In this document: positions 8,316-16,995 of the stretch, one piece after another
Layout of the letters: each line of letters begins with the position of its first letter
How positions within the stretch are numbered: the first letter of the stretch is position 1
Source: Ga0077555 sp046154645
GTDB taxonomy: Bacteria > Pseudomonadota > Alphaproteobacteria > Rhizobiales > Hyphomicrobiaceae
Direction: 5' to 3'
Assembly (NCBI GenBank): GCA_046154645.1
Contig: JBJXDZ010000110.1
Coordinates: 1-64,000, forward strand
DNA length: 64,000 nucleotides
Notes under the pieces: model-generated
Seen by the model: only the letters and a program-made list of their open reading frames with translations
Databases searched by the model: none
Told to the model about the DNA's origin: nothing
Made by a program: the position numbers and the translations under genes

Positions 8316-10256
8316 TCATGCCGCGCGTCGGGCGGTTGGCGCCGCCGACATATCGTGGATCGGGATATTGGAGGTGATGGACGACTTGCGGCCATCCTCG
8401 AAGGTCACTTCCATGGTGACGTCGACGGCCGGAGCGCCGGAATAGAACGATGCGATCACAGGCGCATACTTCTGCGCGACATAGCCGCGGCGCACCTTGC
8501 GCGTGCGCGTCACCTCGTTGTCGTCGGCGTCCAGCTCCTTTTGCAGCAGCAGGAAGCGCTTGACCTTGGTCACGTCGGGCAAGGTGGCGTTGATCTTGGC
8601 GATCTCGTCCTGGATCAGCTTGGCGACCTCGGGCTTCTTGGCCAGATCCATGTAGCTCGTGTACGGCAGCCCCAGCCGCTCCGCCCAGTTGCCGACCGTA
8701 CTCATGTCGATGGCGATCATAGCCGAGACATAGGGATGGTCGCTGCCGAAGGCCACGGCCTCGCGGATGTAGGGGCTGAACTTGAGCTTGTTCTCGATGA
8801 ACTGCGGCGCGAACGGGGTGCCGTCGTTGAGGCGGCCGACATCCTTGGCGCGATCGATGATGGCGAGCTGGCCACGCGGATCGAGCACGGCGGCGTCCCC
8901 GGTCTTGAGCCAGCCGTCGGACGTTTTCACCTTCAGCGTCTCTTCGTCCTGCTTGTAGTAGCCGACAAACACGCCGGGCCCGCGCACCAGCAATTCACCG
9001 TTCTCGGCGATCTTGGCCTCGATGCCCGGCACGGGCTGGCCAACGGTGTTGGGATCGGCGGCGTTGTCGCGCTGGAAGGCGATCAGGGCGCTGCCTTCGG
9101 TGGCGCCATAGACCTGCTTCAGGTTGATGCCGAAGGAGCGGAAGAAGCGGAAGGTGTCGGGCCCGAGCGGCGCGCCACCTGTGGCAGCCCAGCGAGCGAA
9201 GCGCATGCCCATCTGGTCGCGCACGGGGCCATAGACGAGAATCTCGCCAAGGCGATAGCCAAGGCTCATGCCGGCCGGCACGGGTTTGCCATCGGTGATC
9301 AGCAACTCCCGCGTCTCAGCGAGCTTGCGGAAATGCTCGTAGATCATGCGCTTCACGGGTGAAGCGTCGGCAGCCTTGACCTGCACCTGCGTCAACAGGT
9401 TCTCCCAGATGCGCGGCGGGGCCAGGATGCCGGTCGGCGCCAACTCGCGCAGGTCGCGCTGCACCGTTTCCGGGCTCTCCGGCGTGTTGATCGTGACGCC
9501 GCAGACGAGGGCCGTCGCCAGCGAGTACATGACATCGCCAACCCACGCCATCGGCAGGTACGACAGCCAGTTGTCGCCGGCTTTGATATCCTCGGCCTGG
9601 GCGTAGTTCTCAGCCGTTGCCACCATGTTGCGGTGGCTGAGCAGCACGCCCTTGGGACGGCCCGTGGTGCCCGACGTATAGGCGATCAACGCGATGTCGT
9701 CGGCCTGTCCCTCGCCGACGCCCCACGGGAACACGTCGGGTTGCTGGCTGGCAATGACGTGGCCCGCCTGGAGCACGTCCTCGAACCGTTTGAGCAGCGG
9801 GTCGCTATAGGCCGACATGCCGCGGGGATCGTCGTAGATGACGGCGGTGAGCTTGGGCAGCTGCTCCTTGAGGGACAGCACCTTGTCGACCTGCTCCTGG
9901 TCCTGCGCCACGATCACCGAGACCTCGGCGTGGTTGAGGACATAGACCAGCTCGGAGGCAATGGCGTCCTGGTACACCGGCACCGCCGTGCCGCCGACGG
10001 CTTGGGCCGCCAGCATGGCGAGGTAGAGCTTCGGCTTGTTGTCGCCAACCACGGAGAGCTTGTCGCCGCGCTTGAAGCCGAGGGAGGCCAGGCCCAACGC
10101 AAAGTCGCGCATGATGTCATGGCAATCCTGCCAGGACAGCGTTTTCCAGATGCCGCGGTCTTTCTCGCGCATACCCGGTGCAGCGCCGTATTTCTTGGCG
10201 TTGCGCACCAGCAGCTTCGGCATCGTCGACGTCTCGGGGCTGTCGATGAGGCTCAT
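8316..10256 (-). CDS. AMP-forming acyl-CoA synthetase (long-chain/aryl acid-CoA ligase family)
   Basis: The protein is 646 aa. It activates a carboxylic acid to an acyl-adenylate and then a CoA thioester. The AMP-binding P-loop-like motif AYTSGTTGRPKG is at residues 192-203, YGATEG lies in the middle and GWLKTGDAA downstream. Size and motifs fit the FadD15-like long-chain synthetases rather than the shorter (about 520 aa) benzoate-CoA ligases. It sits inside the liv operon, overlaps livG by four bases and lies 13 bases before livH. This suggests uptake and CoA trapping are coupled. It may supply benzoyl-CoA or a substituted aryl-CoA to the box enzymes, but specificity cannot be read by eye. 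Confidence 0.88.
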   Translation of the reverse strand: MSLIDSPETSTMPKLLVRNAKKYGAAPGMREKDRGIWKTLSWQDCHDIMRDFALGLASLGFKRGDKLSVVGDNKPKLYLAMLAAQAVGGTAVPVYQDAIASELVYVLNHAEVSVIVAQDQEQVDKVLSLKEQLPKLTAVIYDDPRGMSAYSDPLLKRFEDVLQAGHVIASQQPDVFPWGVGEGQADDIALIAYTSGTTGRPKGVLLSHRNMVATAENYAQAEDIKAGDNWLSYLPMAWVGDVMYSLATALVCGVTINTPESPETVQRDLRELAPTGILAPPRIWENLLTQVQVKAADASPVKRMIYEHFRKLAETRELLITDGKPVPAGMSLGYRLGEILVYGPVRDQMGMRFARWAATGGAPLGPDTFRFFRSFGINLKQVYGATEGSALIAFQRDNAADPNTVGQPVPGIEAKIAENGELLVRGPGVFVGYYKQDEETLKVKTSDGWLKTGDAAVLDPRGQLAIIDRAKDVGRLNDGTPFAPQFIENKLKFSPYIREAVAFGSDHPYVSAMIAIDMSTVGNWAERLGLPYTSYMDLAKKPEVAKLIQDEIAKINATLPDVTKVKRFLLLQKELDADDNEVTRTRKVRRGYVAQKYAPVIASFYSGAPAVDVTMEVTFEDGRKSSITSNIPIHDMSAAPTARRAA

Positions 10257-11080
10257 TCCTTGGACGCTCCCTTGGAACCGAGATAGGCCTGGATCACGGC
10301 CGGATTGGCCTGCACCTCTTTCGGTGTGCCCTCGGCGATCTTGCGGCCGCGGTCGAGCACCACGACGTGGTCGGAAATGTCCATCACCACGCCCATGTCG
10401 TGCTCGATGAGGACGACGGTGACGCCGCGATCCTGGTTCACGTCCAGGATGTAGCGGGCCATGTCCTCCTTCTCATCCTGGTTCATGCCGCCCATGGGCT
10501 CGTCCAGCAGCAGCACCTGCGGCTCCAGCGCCAGGGCGCGACCGAGTTCGACGCGCTTGCGCAAGCCATAGGCCAGCGCCGCCGTCTGTTGCTTCCTGAG
10601 ATCCTGCAGCTTCAGGAACTCGATGATTTCCTCGCAGACCTCGCGGTGCGCCTTCTCCTCGCGCTGCGCCAAGCCCCAGTAGATGACACTCGAAAGCACG
10701 CCGGCCTTCATGCGCACATGCCGGCCGAGCATCAGGTTGTCGAGCACGGTCAAGCCACTGAACAGCGCGATATTCTGGAACGTGCGGGCGACGCCCAGGG
10801 CTGCGATTTCGCTCGGCCGTTCGCGGGTGATGTCGCGCCCCGCCAGCAGGATGCGGCCGGTGTCGGGCTTATAGAAGCCGGAGATCATATTGAGCAGCGA
10901 TGTCTTGCCGGCGCCATTGGGGCCGATGACGGAGACGATCTTGCCCTTCGGCACCTCAGCCGAGACATCGCCCACAGCGGTGACACCGCCGAAGCGTTTC
11001 GAGACGCCGGTGATCGACAACTGATTGACGGCGGTGGCAGGGGCAGCGCTGCGGGCTGCGCTCGCAACCTCAGTGCTCAT
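10253..11080 (-). CDS. livG: Liv-type ABC transporter ATPase LivG
   Basis: The protein is 275 aa with Walker A GPNGAGKT (53-60) and Walker B VLLLDEPMGGMNQDE. The signature region is unusual: it reads LAYGLRKRVELGRAL instead of a canonical SGGQ, as is common in LivG-type subunits. It has an alanine-rich N-terminal extension of about 20 residues. It is the first gene of the transporter run, preceded by a 244-base gap that holds a candidate promoter. Its stop codon overlaps the ligase start (ATGA). Confidence 0.9.
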   Translation of the reverse strand: MSTEVASAARSAAPATAVNQLSITGVSKRFGGVTAVGDVSAEVPKGKIVSVIGPNGAGKTSLLNMISGFYKPDTGRILLAGRDITRERPSEIAALGVARTFQNIALFSGLTVLDNLMLGRHVRMKAGVLSSVIYWGLAQREEKAHREVCEEIIEFLKLQDLRKQQTAALAYGLRKRVELGRALALEPQVLLLDEPMGGMNQDEKEDMARYILDVNQDRGVTVVLIEHDMGVVMDISDHVVVLDRGRKIAEGTPKEVQANPAVIQAYLGSKGASKE

Positions 11081-11267
11081 GTGCTGAATCCAAGGCTCGG
11101 GCCGCGCTTGCGGCGAAATCCCTCGAGCCGCACCGGAGCATCCGGTCCGTCATGTCGTGTCCCTCCCTCGTCGACGCCATCGGCTTTCTGCCGGATTTTG
11201 GTGGCGTCGCACTGCGCTCGTCGGTCATCGCGAGGATGGCCGATCGGGCGCGCCGTTTCCTGCCGCT

Positions 11268-11297
11268 ATTAGCCCCTTGCAGCCTCCCCGCTGTCAA
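11268..11297 (-). promoter_or_regulatory. Candidate promoter for the liv/ligase operon
   Basis: On the minus strand a perfect TTGACA (complement of 11292-11297) is followed after 18 bases by GCTAAT (complement of 11268-11273). A TGCA sequence lies in the spacer (11278-11281). The position, just after the Rieske gene stop and about 190 bases upstream of livG, suits an internal promoter. The -10 element matches only four of six consensus bases. Confidence 0.35.
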
Positions 11298-11324
11298 GAG
11301 CATTGAACGGCAGAAATCTTTATT

Positions 11325-12503
11325 TCATTCCGCCGCGGCTTTCTTGCGGCTGCCGGCCAGGGCCTGATCCATGGAGCGATGAAAGTGAATCATGGCCGGC
11401 TCGTTGCGGCCGTAGACGATGTGGCTTTGGGCGCCGGAGCCGAAACCAATCTGCATGCTGCGTCCGGCCGGAAAATCCTCCGTCGTCACAACTTTCATGA
11501 CCAGGTCCATGTTCTTGCGCCAATGCTCCTTCTCGTCCTCCGTGACTGGAGCCTTGGGCACATAGAGCGTGGTTTCCATCACGGCCCGGTCGGGACGGCC
11601 GTCGCGCGGGAAGATGCGATGGATCTCGATGTGATCGCCCTGCGTGACGAACACGGTGTTGGGGAACAATGTGTAGATGGTGGCCGTGTTCCACATCAGG
11701 TCCCAGCTCGATTCCGGCTGGGCCTTCAGCCGTTCGAGCTTCTTCCGCGGAAACACCAGGCGGTGATTGGGGCCGAAGGCTTCGAAGTCGGCGACGTTGG
11801 TGTGCAGGATGCCTGTCAGCGAGTCCCGGTGCAGGAATCCGATGTGGTAGCTCTCGTGGAAGGTGTCGACCAGAATCTTCCAGTTCATCGTCTCCTCGAC
11901 GACGCGGCGGTCCCACAGGTGGTAGCTGCCAAAGCCGTAAGACGCCAACTCCGGCCCGAGCCCACCCAGCCAGGGATCGATGTCGAAGGTGGTGGCGCCA
12001 TCTTTGGCTGGCGACGGCAACACCCAGACCATGCCGTGCTTCTCGCAAATGGGCAGCGCCGCCAGTCCAGGCCGCTCCGCGCGCACACCCGGAAACGAGC
12101 GTTCCTCGGGAATGCCGCGGAGCTTTCCCTCGAGGTCATAGGTCCAGGCATGATAGGGGCATGAGAACACGCTGGCCTTGCCGCACCCGTCCGCCACCTT
12201 GGCACCGCGATGCCGGCACACGTTCAGGAAAGCACGCAAGCCGCCATCGCGCCCCCGCGTCACCAGGACGGGCACGCCGGCATGGTCGTCGGTGCGATAA
12301 TCACCTGGGTTGGGCCAATCCGCCGTCATGCCCATCAGGATCGGACGGCCGCGGAACAGCTGCTGCGTCTCGTCGGCGAGCCGCTCAGGACTGGTATAGA
12401 CCGTGACATCGTTGTGCCAGGGTTCCGGCGCTTCGCACGTCGTCCCCTCTTCCACATGAGCGAGCAGCCGCTTCAGAATCGCGACTTGTGTTGCCTTGTC
12501 CAT
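11325..12503 (-). CDS. Rieske non-haem iron oxygenase, alpha subunit
   Basis: The protein is 392 aa. An N-terminal Rieske [2Fe-2S] domain has C96-R-H98 and C115-P-Y-H118. A catalytic domain follows with the iron-ligand region DTFHESYHIGFLH (H220 and H225). Such enzymes hydroxylate or demethylate aromatic and related substrates using electrons from a reductase. No dedicated reductase, ferredoxin or beta subunit adjoins it. BoxA-type electron transfer or a distant partner would be needed. The ATG at 12503 was chosen by domain length; upstream codons look non-coding. Lying between boxA and the liv operon, it may convert a precursor acid into a box-pathway substrate, but that is inference. Confidence 0.88.
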   Translation of the reverse strand: MDKATQVAILKRLLAHVEEGTTCEAPEPWHNDVTVYTSPERLADETQQLFRGRPILMGMTADWPNPGDYRTDDHAGVPVLVTRGRDGGLRAFLNVCRHRGAKVADGCGKASVFSCPYHAWTYDLEGKLRGIPEERSFPGVRAERPGLAALPICEKHGMVWVLPSPAKDGATTFDIDPWLGGLGPELASYGFGSYHLWDRRVVEETMNWKILVDTFHESYHIGFLHRDSLTGILHTNVADFEAFGPNHRLVFPRKKLERLKAQPESSWDLMWNTATIYTLFPNTVFVTQGDHIEIHRIFPRDGRPDRAVMETTLYVPKAPVTEDEKEHWRKNMDLVMKVVTTEDFPAGRSMQIGFGSGAQSHIVYGRNEPAMIHFHRSMDQALAGSRKKAAAE

Positions 12504-12725
12504 GTGCCCTGTCCTTGCTCTCAAGCCCGGCACGGCCAGGGCCAATCGTGGCAACCTACAACGGACTGGACGGCTTGCCGAGGGGGCAGTCCGAACCTCA
12601 CACCTGCCCGGACGAAGTGAGCGCACGCGCCGGTTGGCACTGGGGAACGGAAGGCGCTGCAAAGGAGCGTGCTCCTGACGCAGATCCAGGATCGAGTGGG
12701 GCGGGCTCGGGCCCACCTTTAGCCG

Positions 12726-13943
12726 TCAGTACGTCTCCACATGGTAGCGGCCGCTCTGTCGCATCACGGGCTTGATCGCCGACCAGTCCTGGCCATGCTT
12801 CCTGGCGATATCGGCCAATGCCTCCTCGACGCCAGATTCCATGCCTTTGAGGCCACAGATGTAGATGTGGGTATCAGGGCTAGTGATCAACGTCGCCACG
12901 CGCGCGGCCTCGGTGCGTAAGCGGTCCTGCACGTACTCTTTTTCGGCAGTCGGAATGCGCGAGAACACCAGATGCTTCTCGAGAAGACTGTTCGGGACTT
13001 TCTGCAGCGACCCGAAGTAGGGTAGCTCCTCCGGCGTCCGCGCGCCGAAGAACATGATGGCCCGGCCCGGCGCATTCTGCATGGCGCGACGGCGCCGCTC
13101 GGTGAAGGCGCGAAACGGCGCCGAGCCGGTGCCGGTGCAGATCATGATGATGTTGGCTTGTGCGTCGTTCGGCATCAGGAACGTGGCGCCGAACGGGCCC
13201 GTCACCGCGACCGTGTCGCCGACCTTCAGGTCGCACATGTAGTTAGACCCGATGCCACCCTGCACGCGCTTGATGGTGAGGCCGACGTTGTTGGCATTGC
13301 GCTTCTCGCCGTCGCGGGCGGAGGCGATCGAGTACAGGCGGATGCTGTGTGGGCGGCCATCCGGCCCGGTTACTGGCGGCACGATGCCGATCGACTGGCC
13401 CTCCAGCACCGGGAACACGGTCGAGCCGAAGGACAGCACGATGTGGCGGACGTCGCTCTCCGCGGCGGCGCCGGTGATGCGGAAATTGCCCTGCACGGTG
13501 GCGATGGCCGGCTTGTCGCGGCGATAGAGGTTGATCGTCGGATTCGACGCCGATGCCGGCGCCACCGCCTTGCCGCCCGTGCCGACGTGCGCGGCAGCTA
13601 GCAGCTGCTCCACCTCGTCCTCGATGGCCTGCACGGTTGCCGACGCTTCGTCCCCAAGCTCCTCCTGTTTCGGCAGCTCGCTCCAGGAAAATTGCTCGTC
13701 GATGGAATAGGGTTTGGCCGCGCTGACGACGCGCCAGTTGTCGATCGACCCCGTCGGGCAGGGCGCGATGCAGTCCAGGCAGAAGTTGCATTTCTCCGCA
13801 TCGACCACATAGTTGTTGTCGTCGTGCGTGACGGCACCGACCGGACAGGTCGCCTCGCAGGTGTTGCAGCGGATGCACACCTCTGGATCGATGACGTGCT
13901 GCTTCTTGAGGTCGGAGCGCGGCGCCGCCGCAGAGGTCGTCAT
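12726..13943 (-). CDS. boxA: Benzoyl-CoA 2,3-epoxidase reductase component BoxA
   Basis: The protein is 405 aa. It passes electrons from NADPH to BoxB. Two ferredoxin clusters lie at the N-terminus (C23, C26, C29, C33 and C52, C55, C58, C62). An acidic linker leads to a ferredoxin-NADP reductase module with the FAD motif RLYSIAS and the nucleotide-binding motif CTGTGSAPFRAF. This fusion of a 2[4Fe-4S] ferredoxin with an FNR domain is characteristic of BoxA. The ATG at 13943 places the first cluster near the N-terminus as in the family. Unusually it is separated from boxB by panB (opposite strand) and two small genes. Confidence 0.92.
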   Translation of the reverse strand: MTTSAAAPRSDLKKQHVIDPEVCIRCNTCEATCPVGAVTHDDNNYVVDAEKCNFCLDCIAPCPTGSIDNWRVVSAAKPYSIDEQFSWSELPKQEELGDEASATVQAIEDEVEQLLAAAHVGTGGKAVAPASASNPTINLYRRDKPAIATVQGNFRITGAAAESDVRHIVLSFGSTVFPVLEGQSIGIVPPVTGPDGRPHSIRLYSIASARDGEKRNANNVGLTIKRVQGGIGSNYMCDLKVGDTVAVTGPFGATFLMPNDAQANIIMICTGTGSAPFRAFTERRRRAMQNAPGRAIMFFGARTPEELPYFGSLQKVPNSLLEKHLVFSRIPTAEKEYVQDRLRTEAARVATLITSPDTHIYICGLKGMESGVEEALADIARKHGQDWSAIKPVMRQSGRYHVETY

Positions 13944-14119
13944 GTGCAAAATCCTCGCTGCAGTGGCCCTGGCCGCAGTCGCGCCGGTGCGCCGCTCACG
14001 TTCCGGTCCAGGAGAGCAGGCATGCACAGCTCGGCACATGACATTGCTTCACGTGCCGCGTACAGACGTGACATGTCCCCGGCAGGAACCGGCCGTTCAT
14101 TCGACATGGAGAAAGTCTG

Positions 14120-14941
14120 ATGTCTGCGCAAGCTCAGATCACCCGCACCACCTCGGTCGACATCCGCAATCGCAAGGGTGGCGTGCCGATCGTATCGCTC
14201 ACGGCGTATCATGCGCACACCGCCGCCATAGCTGACGCCCATGTCGATTTTCTGCTCGTCGGCGACAGCCTCGGCATGGTGATGCACGGCTATGAGTCGA
14301 CCGTGCCGGTGTCGCTGGACCTGATGATCATGCATGGCAAGGCCGTGATGCGGGGCGCCAGGAAAGCGCTGGTGGTGGTCGACATGCCGTTCGGCTCCTA
14401 CGAGGAGAGCCGGGAGGTGGCGTTCCGCAATGCTGCTATCATCCTGAAGGAGACGGGTTGCGGCGCCATCAAGCTCGAGGGTGGTCGGCACATGGCCGAG
14501 ACCATCCGTTATCTGGTCGAGCGCGGCATTCCCGTCATGGGCCACATCGGCTTGACGCCGCAATCCATCAACACGCTCGGCGGCTTTCGCGCCCAAGGGC
14601 GCAGCGAGGCGCAATGGGCGGCCATCGAAGCCGATGCTCGGGCGGTCAGTGACGCGGGCGCCTTCGCCATCGTGCTGGAAGCGATAGCTGAGCCGCTGGC
14701 CGTGCGCATCACGCGCGACGTCGCTGCGCCGACGATCGGCATCGGCGCGTCGGCTGCCTGCGACGGCCAGATCCTGGTCATGGAGGACATGCTGGGGCTG
14801 TCGCCGCGCGTGCCGAAGTTCGTCAAGGCATTCGGCAACATCGGCGCGGCCATCGAGGGCGCCATCGGCGCGTATGCGGGCGCGGTCAAGGACCGCTCGT
14901 TCCCTGCGCAAGAGCACACCTATGCGATGAAGAAGACGTGA
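14120..14941 (+). CDS. panB: 3-methyl-2-oxobutanoate hydroxymethyltransferase (ketopantoate synthase)
   Basis: The protein is 273 aa. It transfers a hydroxymethyl group from methylene-tetrahydrofolate to 2-oxoisovalerate, the first committed step of pantothenate and so of CoA synthesis. Family motifs are present: LLVGDSLGMVMHGYEST (D49 region), VVVDMPFGSY, AIKLEGG, GHIGLTPQS and MEDMLGL. A GGAG site precedes the ATG. panC is not adjacent. It is the only plus-strand gene between boxA and boxB, divergent from boxA. It may be a housekeeping copy trapped here or serve the CoA demand of the pathway; the sequence cannot decide. Confidence 0.93.
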   Translation: MSAQAQITRTTSVDIRNRKGGVPIVSLTAYHAHTAAIADAHVDFLLVGDSLGMVMHGYESTVPVSLDLMIMHGKAVMRGARKALVVVDMPFGSYEESREVAFRNAAIILKETGCGAIKLEGGRHMAETIRYLVERGIPVMGHIGLTPQSINTLGGFRAQGRSEAQWAAIEADARAVSDAGAFAIVLEAIAEPLAVRITRDVAAPTIGIGASAACDGQILVMEDMLGLSPRVPKFVKAFGNIGAAIEGAIGAYAGAVKDRSFPAQEHTYAMKKT

Positions 14942-14979
14942 AACGAAGGCGGTGGAACGGCTCACGGCGCTCATCTTGA

Positions 14980-15246
14980 TCATTCTGCCGCGGCGGCATC
15001 GGCTTGGGCGGCACTCAGCTTTGCGTGCAACCATGTTGGCGATAGGTCGGCACCGTTCTCCCACACGATCGCATCCGTATCTCGATCGACGCGAAGCTTC
15101 GCGAATGCATCGACGGACTTCAGTGGCTCGAAGATCGGACCCCAGAGCTGGTCGGCCAGATCGATCTCTCCTGATAGCCCGTCGGAGAACCGGAGCCAGA
15201 CGCGGTAGGCTCCCGCATGACGGGCGTCGATTACGCGCGGCAACAT
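14980..15246 (-). CDS. DUF2442-domain small protein
   Basis: The protein is 88 aa. The segment MLPRVIDARHAGAYRVWLRF followed by SDGLSGEIDLADQLWG is typical of DUF2442, a small beta-rich domain usually encoded next to DUF4160. The start lies five bases after the stop of the DUF4160 gene, so the two are surely co-transcribed. The pair is often suspected to be a toxin-antitoxin or regulatory pair, but no function is established. It ends 38 bases from the convergent panB stop. Confidence 0.8.
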   Translation of the reverse strand: MLPRVIDARHAGAYRVWLRFSDGLSGEIDLADQLWGPIFEPLKSVDAFAKLRVDRDTDAIVWENGADLSPTWLHAKLSAAQADAAAAE

Positions 15247-15251
15247 GAGGG

Positions 15252-15512
15252 TCACTCCAATGGCAGGATCTTGTTGTGTGGCTTTCGGTCGAGCATGTGC
15301 TGCCAGACGACCAGCAGCACCGCTTTGTGAAGCAGCCGCCATTCCGAGACCAACGCCAAGGCGCGGCGTGGCAAGGATCCTTCAATCGTGTCGCCACTCT
15401 CGATCAAGCTCTTGGCATTGTGCTCGCCATACATGGCATGGAAGTGCGGCAAGCCATGATCATTATAGTACATTGCGATGATGATGCCGAAGAATCGGCT
15501 GATTTCCGGCAT
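15252..15512 (-). CDS. DUF4160-domain small protein
   Basis: The protein is 86 aa with the family's hallmark N-terminus (PEISRFFGIIIAMYYNDHGL then PHFHAMYGEH) and a helical C-terminal half with WRLLHKAVLLVVWQHM. The function is unknown. It pairs with DUF2442 just downstream, as is common across bacteria. It lies 22 bases after the boxB stop in the same direction, so it is probably read from the box transcript. Some codons are more A/T-rich than in boxB, which fits later insertion of the pair. Confidence 0.82.
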   Translation of the reverse strand: MPEISRFFGIIIAMYYNDHGLPHFHAMYGEHNAKSLIESGDTIEGSLPRRALALVSEWRLLHKAVLLVVWQHMLDRKPHNKILPLE

Positions 15513-15534
15513 GCAACCCTGCCTCGTGCTTGCC

Positions 15535-16995
15535 TCATTGCGCCCGGTGGATCTTCACGTACTCGAAGTCGCCGCCCTTGTTGTCGATGCCGATCTTCGG
15601 CGCCGTGATCCAGCTGGCATACTTGCCACGCTCCCAACAGGGCTGCATCAGGGAGGTGATGAAGTCGCCGTCCGCCTTCGACGGCAGCCACTCGTCGCGC
15701 GACTTGATCCACTGCTCCTGGGTCAGCAGCTTGCCGTCGGGTGACGCCTCAATGCTCTTGAACTCGCCGATGGCGCGGTTGAACGCCACCGACGGCAGTT
15801 TCAGCGCAAACTTGATGCCGGCCTTCTCGATGATTTTGTTCCAGCGCGACACGCCGCCCTGGCAGTCCTTGGTGTAGTCGTCGCGCAGCCGCATGTTGAT
15901 GGCGGTCAGCGCCGGCTCGTCCACGGTGCGGATCTGGCCGTCGATAAACTTAAGCACGGGATAGGTGGCGCTGGTGAGCAGGTGGTCGTCCTCGATCCGC
16001 GTCTCCATGAAGCGGCCCTTGAGGCCGGCATTGTAGAAGTTGGCGGCATTGGTCGAGACCTCGGATCCGAACAGATCCAGCGACAGCGAGTAGTGCAGAT
16101 TAGCCTTCTTCTGAATGGTCGGCAGATCGATGACGCCGAGTGCGCGGATACGGGCGATGTCGAAGGGATCCTCGATACCGGCAGCCTTCATGGCCTCGCA
16201 GGTGCGCTCGATGGTGCGCCCGACACCGGTTTCGCCGACGAACATGTGGTGCGCTTCCTCGGTCAGCATGAAGCGGCAGGTGCGCGACATCGGATCGAAT
16301 CCCGATTGCGCCAGGCTCTCGAGCTGCATCTTGCCGTCGCGGTCGGTGAAGAATGTGAACATGAAGAGCGACAGCCAGTCCGGCGTCTCCTCGTTGAAGG
16401 CGCCGAGCATGCGCGGCTTGTCGACGTCGCCCGAGCGGCGCTGCAGCAGGCCCTCGGCCTCCTCGCGACCGTCCTTGCCGAAGTATTTGTGCAACAGATA
16501 GACCATGGCCCAGAGGTGGCGGCCCTCTTCGACGTTGATCTGGAACAGATTGCGCATGTCATAGAGCGACGGGGCGGTCTTGCCGAGGAAGCGCTGCTGC
16601 TCCACGCTCGCAGGTTCCGTGTCGCCCTGGATGACGACGAGGCGACGCAGCATGGCGCGATACTCGCCCGGCACCTCCTGCCAGGCCTTCTCGCCCTTGT
16701 GGGCGCCGAAGTTGACCTGCCGGCTCTCGTCCTGCGGCGCCAGCAGGATGCCCCAGCGATACTCCGGCATTTTTACGTAGTCGAACTTGGCCCAGCCCTT
16801 GGGATCGATGGAGATGGCCGTGCGCAGGTACACGTCCGAGGTCTGGAAACCATCGGGGCCCATAGTCTTCCACCAGTCGATGTAGCCCGGATGCCATTGC
16901 TCCAGGGCTTTCAGCACGCGGCTGTCATCCTGCAGATTCACGTTGTTCGGGATCTTCGTCGTGTAGTCGACAGCGCCGGATGGTGTGGTCGTCAT
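15535..16995 (-). CDS. boxB: Benzoyl-CoA 2,3-epoxidase oxygenase component BoxB
   Basis: The protein is 486 aa, a soluble di-iron oxygenase that epoxidises the ring of benzoyl-CoA with O2 and electrons from BoxA. Two EXXH di-iron motifs are visible: E-G-R-H at 157-160 and E-A-H-H at 247-250. Carboxylate-rich helices lie between them (FTDRDGKMQLESLA). Length agrees with BoxB of about 470-480 aa. The ATG overlaps the stop of the upstream TfoX-C-like gene (ATGA at 16992-16995), so the two are translationally coupled. This gene and boxA/boxC together define a box pathway. Confidence 0.94.
   Translation of the reverse strand: MTTTPSGAVDYTTKIPNNVNLQDDSRVLKALEQWHPGYIDWWKTMGPDGFQTSDVYLRTAISIDPKGWAKFDYVKMPEYRWGILLAPQDESRQVNFGAHKGEKAWQEVPGEYRAMLRRLVVIQGDTEPASVEQQRFLGKTAPSLYDMRNLFQINVEEGRHLWAMVYLLHKYFGKDGREEAEGLLQRRSGDVDKPRMLGAFNEETPDWLSLFMFTFFTDRDGKMQLESLAQSGFDPMSRTCRFMLTEEAHHMFVGETGVGRTIERTCEAMKAAGIEDPFDIARIRALGVIDLPTIQKKANLHYSLSLDLFGSEVSTNAANFYNAGLKGRFMETRIEDDHLLTSATYPVLKFIDGQIRTVDEPALTAINMRLRDDYTKDCQGGVSRWNKIIEKAGIKFALKLPSVAFNRAIGEFKSIEASPDGKLLTQEQWIKSRDEWLPSKADGDFITSLMQPCWERGKYASWITAPKIGIDNKGGDFEYVKIHRAQ

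Noticed and set aside
8316..10256. Calling the liv-operon ligase a benzoate-CoA ligase
   Set aside because: At 646 aa with FadD15-like motifs it does not look like BclA/BadA-type enzymes. Only the context suggests an aromatic substrate.
12504..12725. Alternative stems GGGCAG/CTGCCC and GTCCG/CGGAC as an attenuator before the Rieske gene
   Set aside because: They are short stems in GC-rich DNA with no leader peptide or U-run; chance pairing is likely.
13940..15397. 485-codon minus-strand ORF across panB
   Set aside because: panB on the plus strand has every family motif; the opposite frame is compositionally biased and unrecognisable. The real minus-strand genes here are DUF2442 and DUF4160 in other frames.
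14980..15512. Calling DUF4160/DUF2442 a toxin-antitoxin system
   Set aside because: The pairing is common, but no toxin fold or motif is recognisable, so only the domain names are given.
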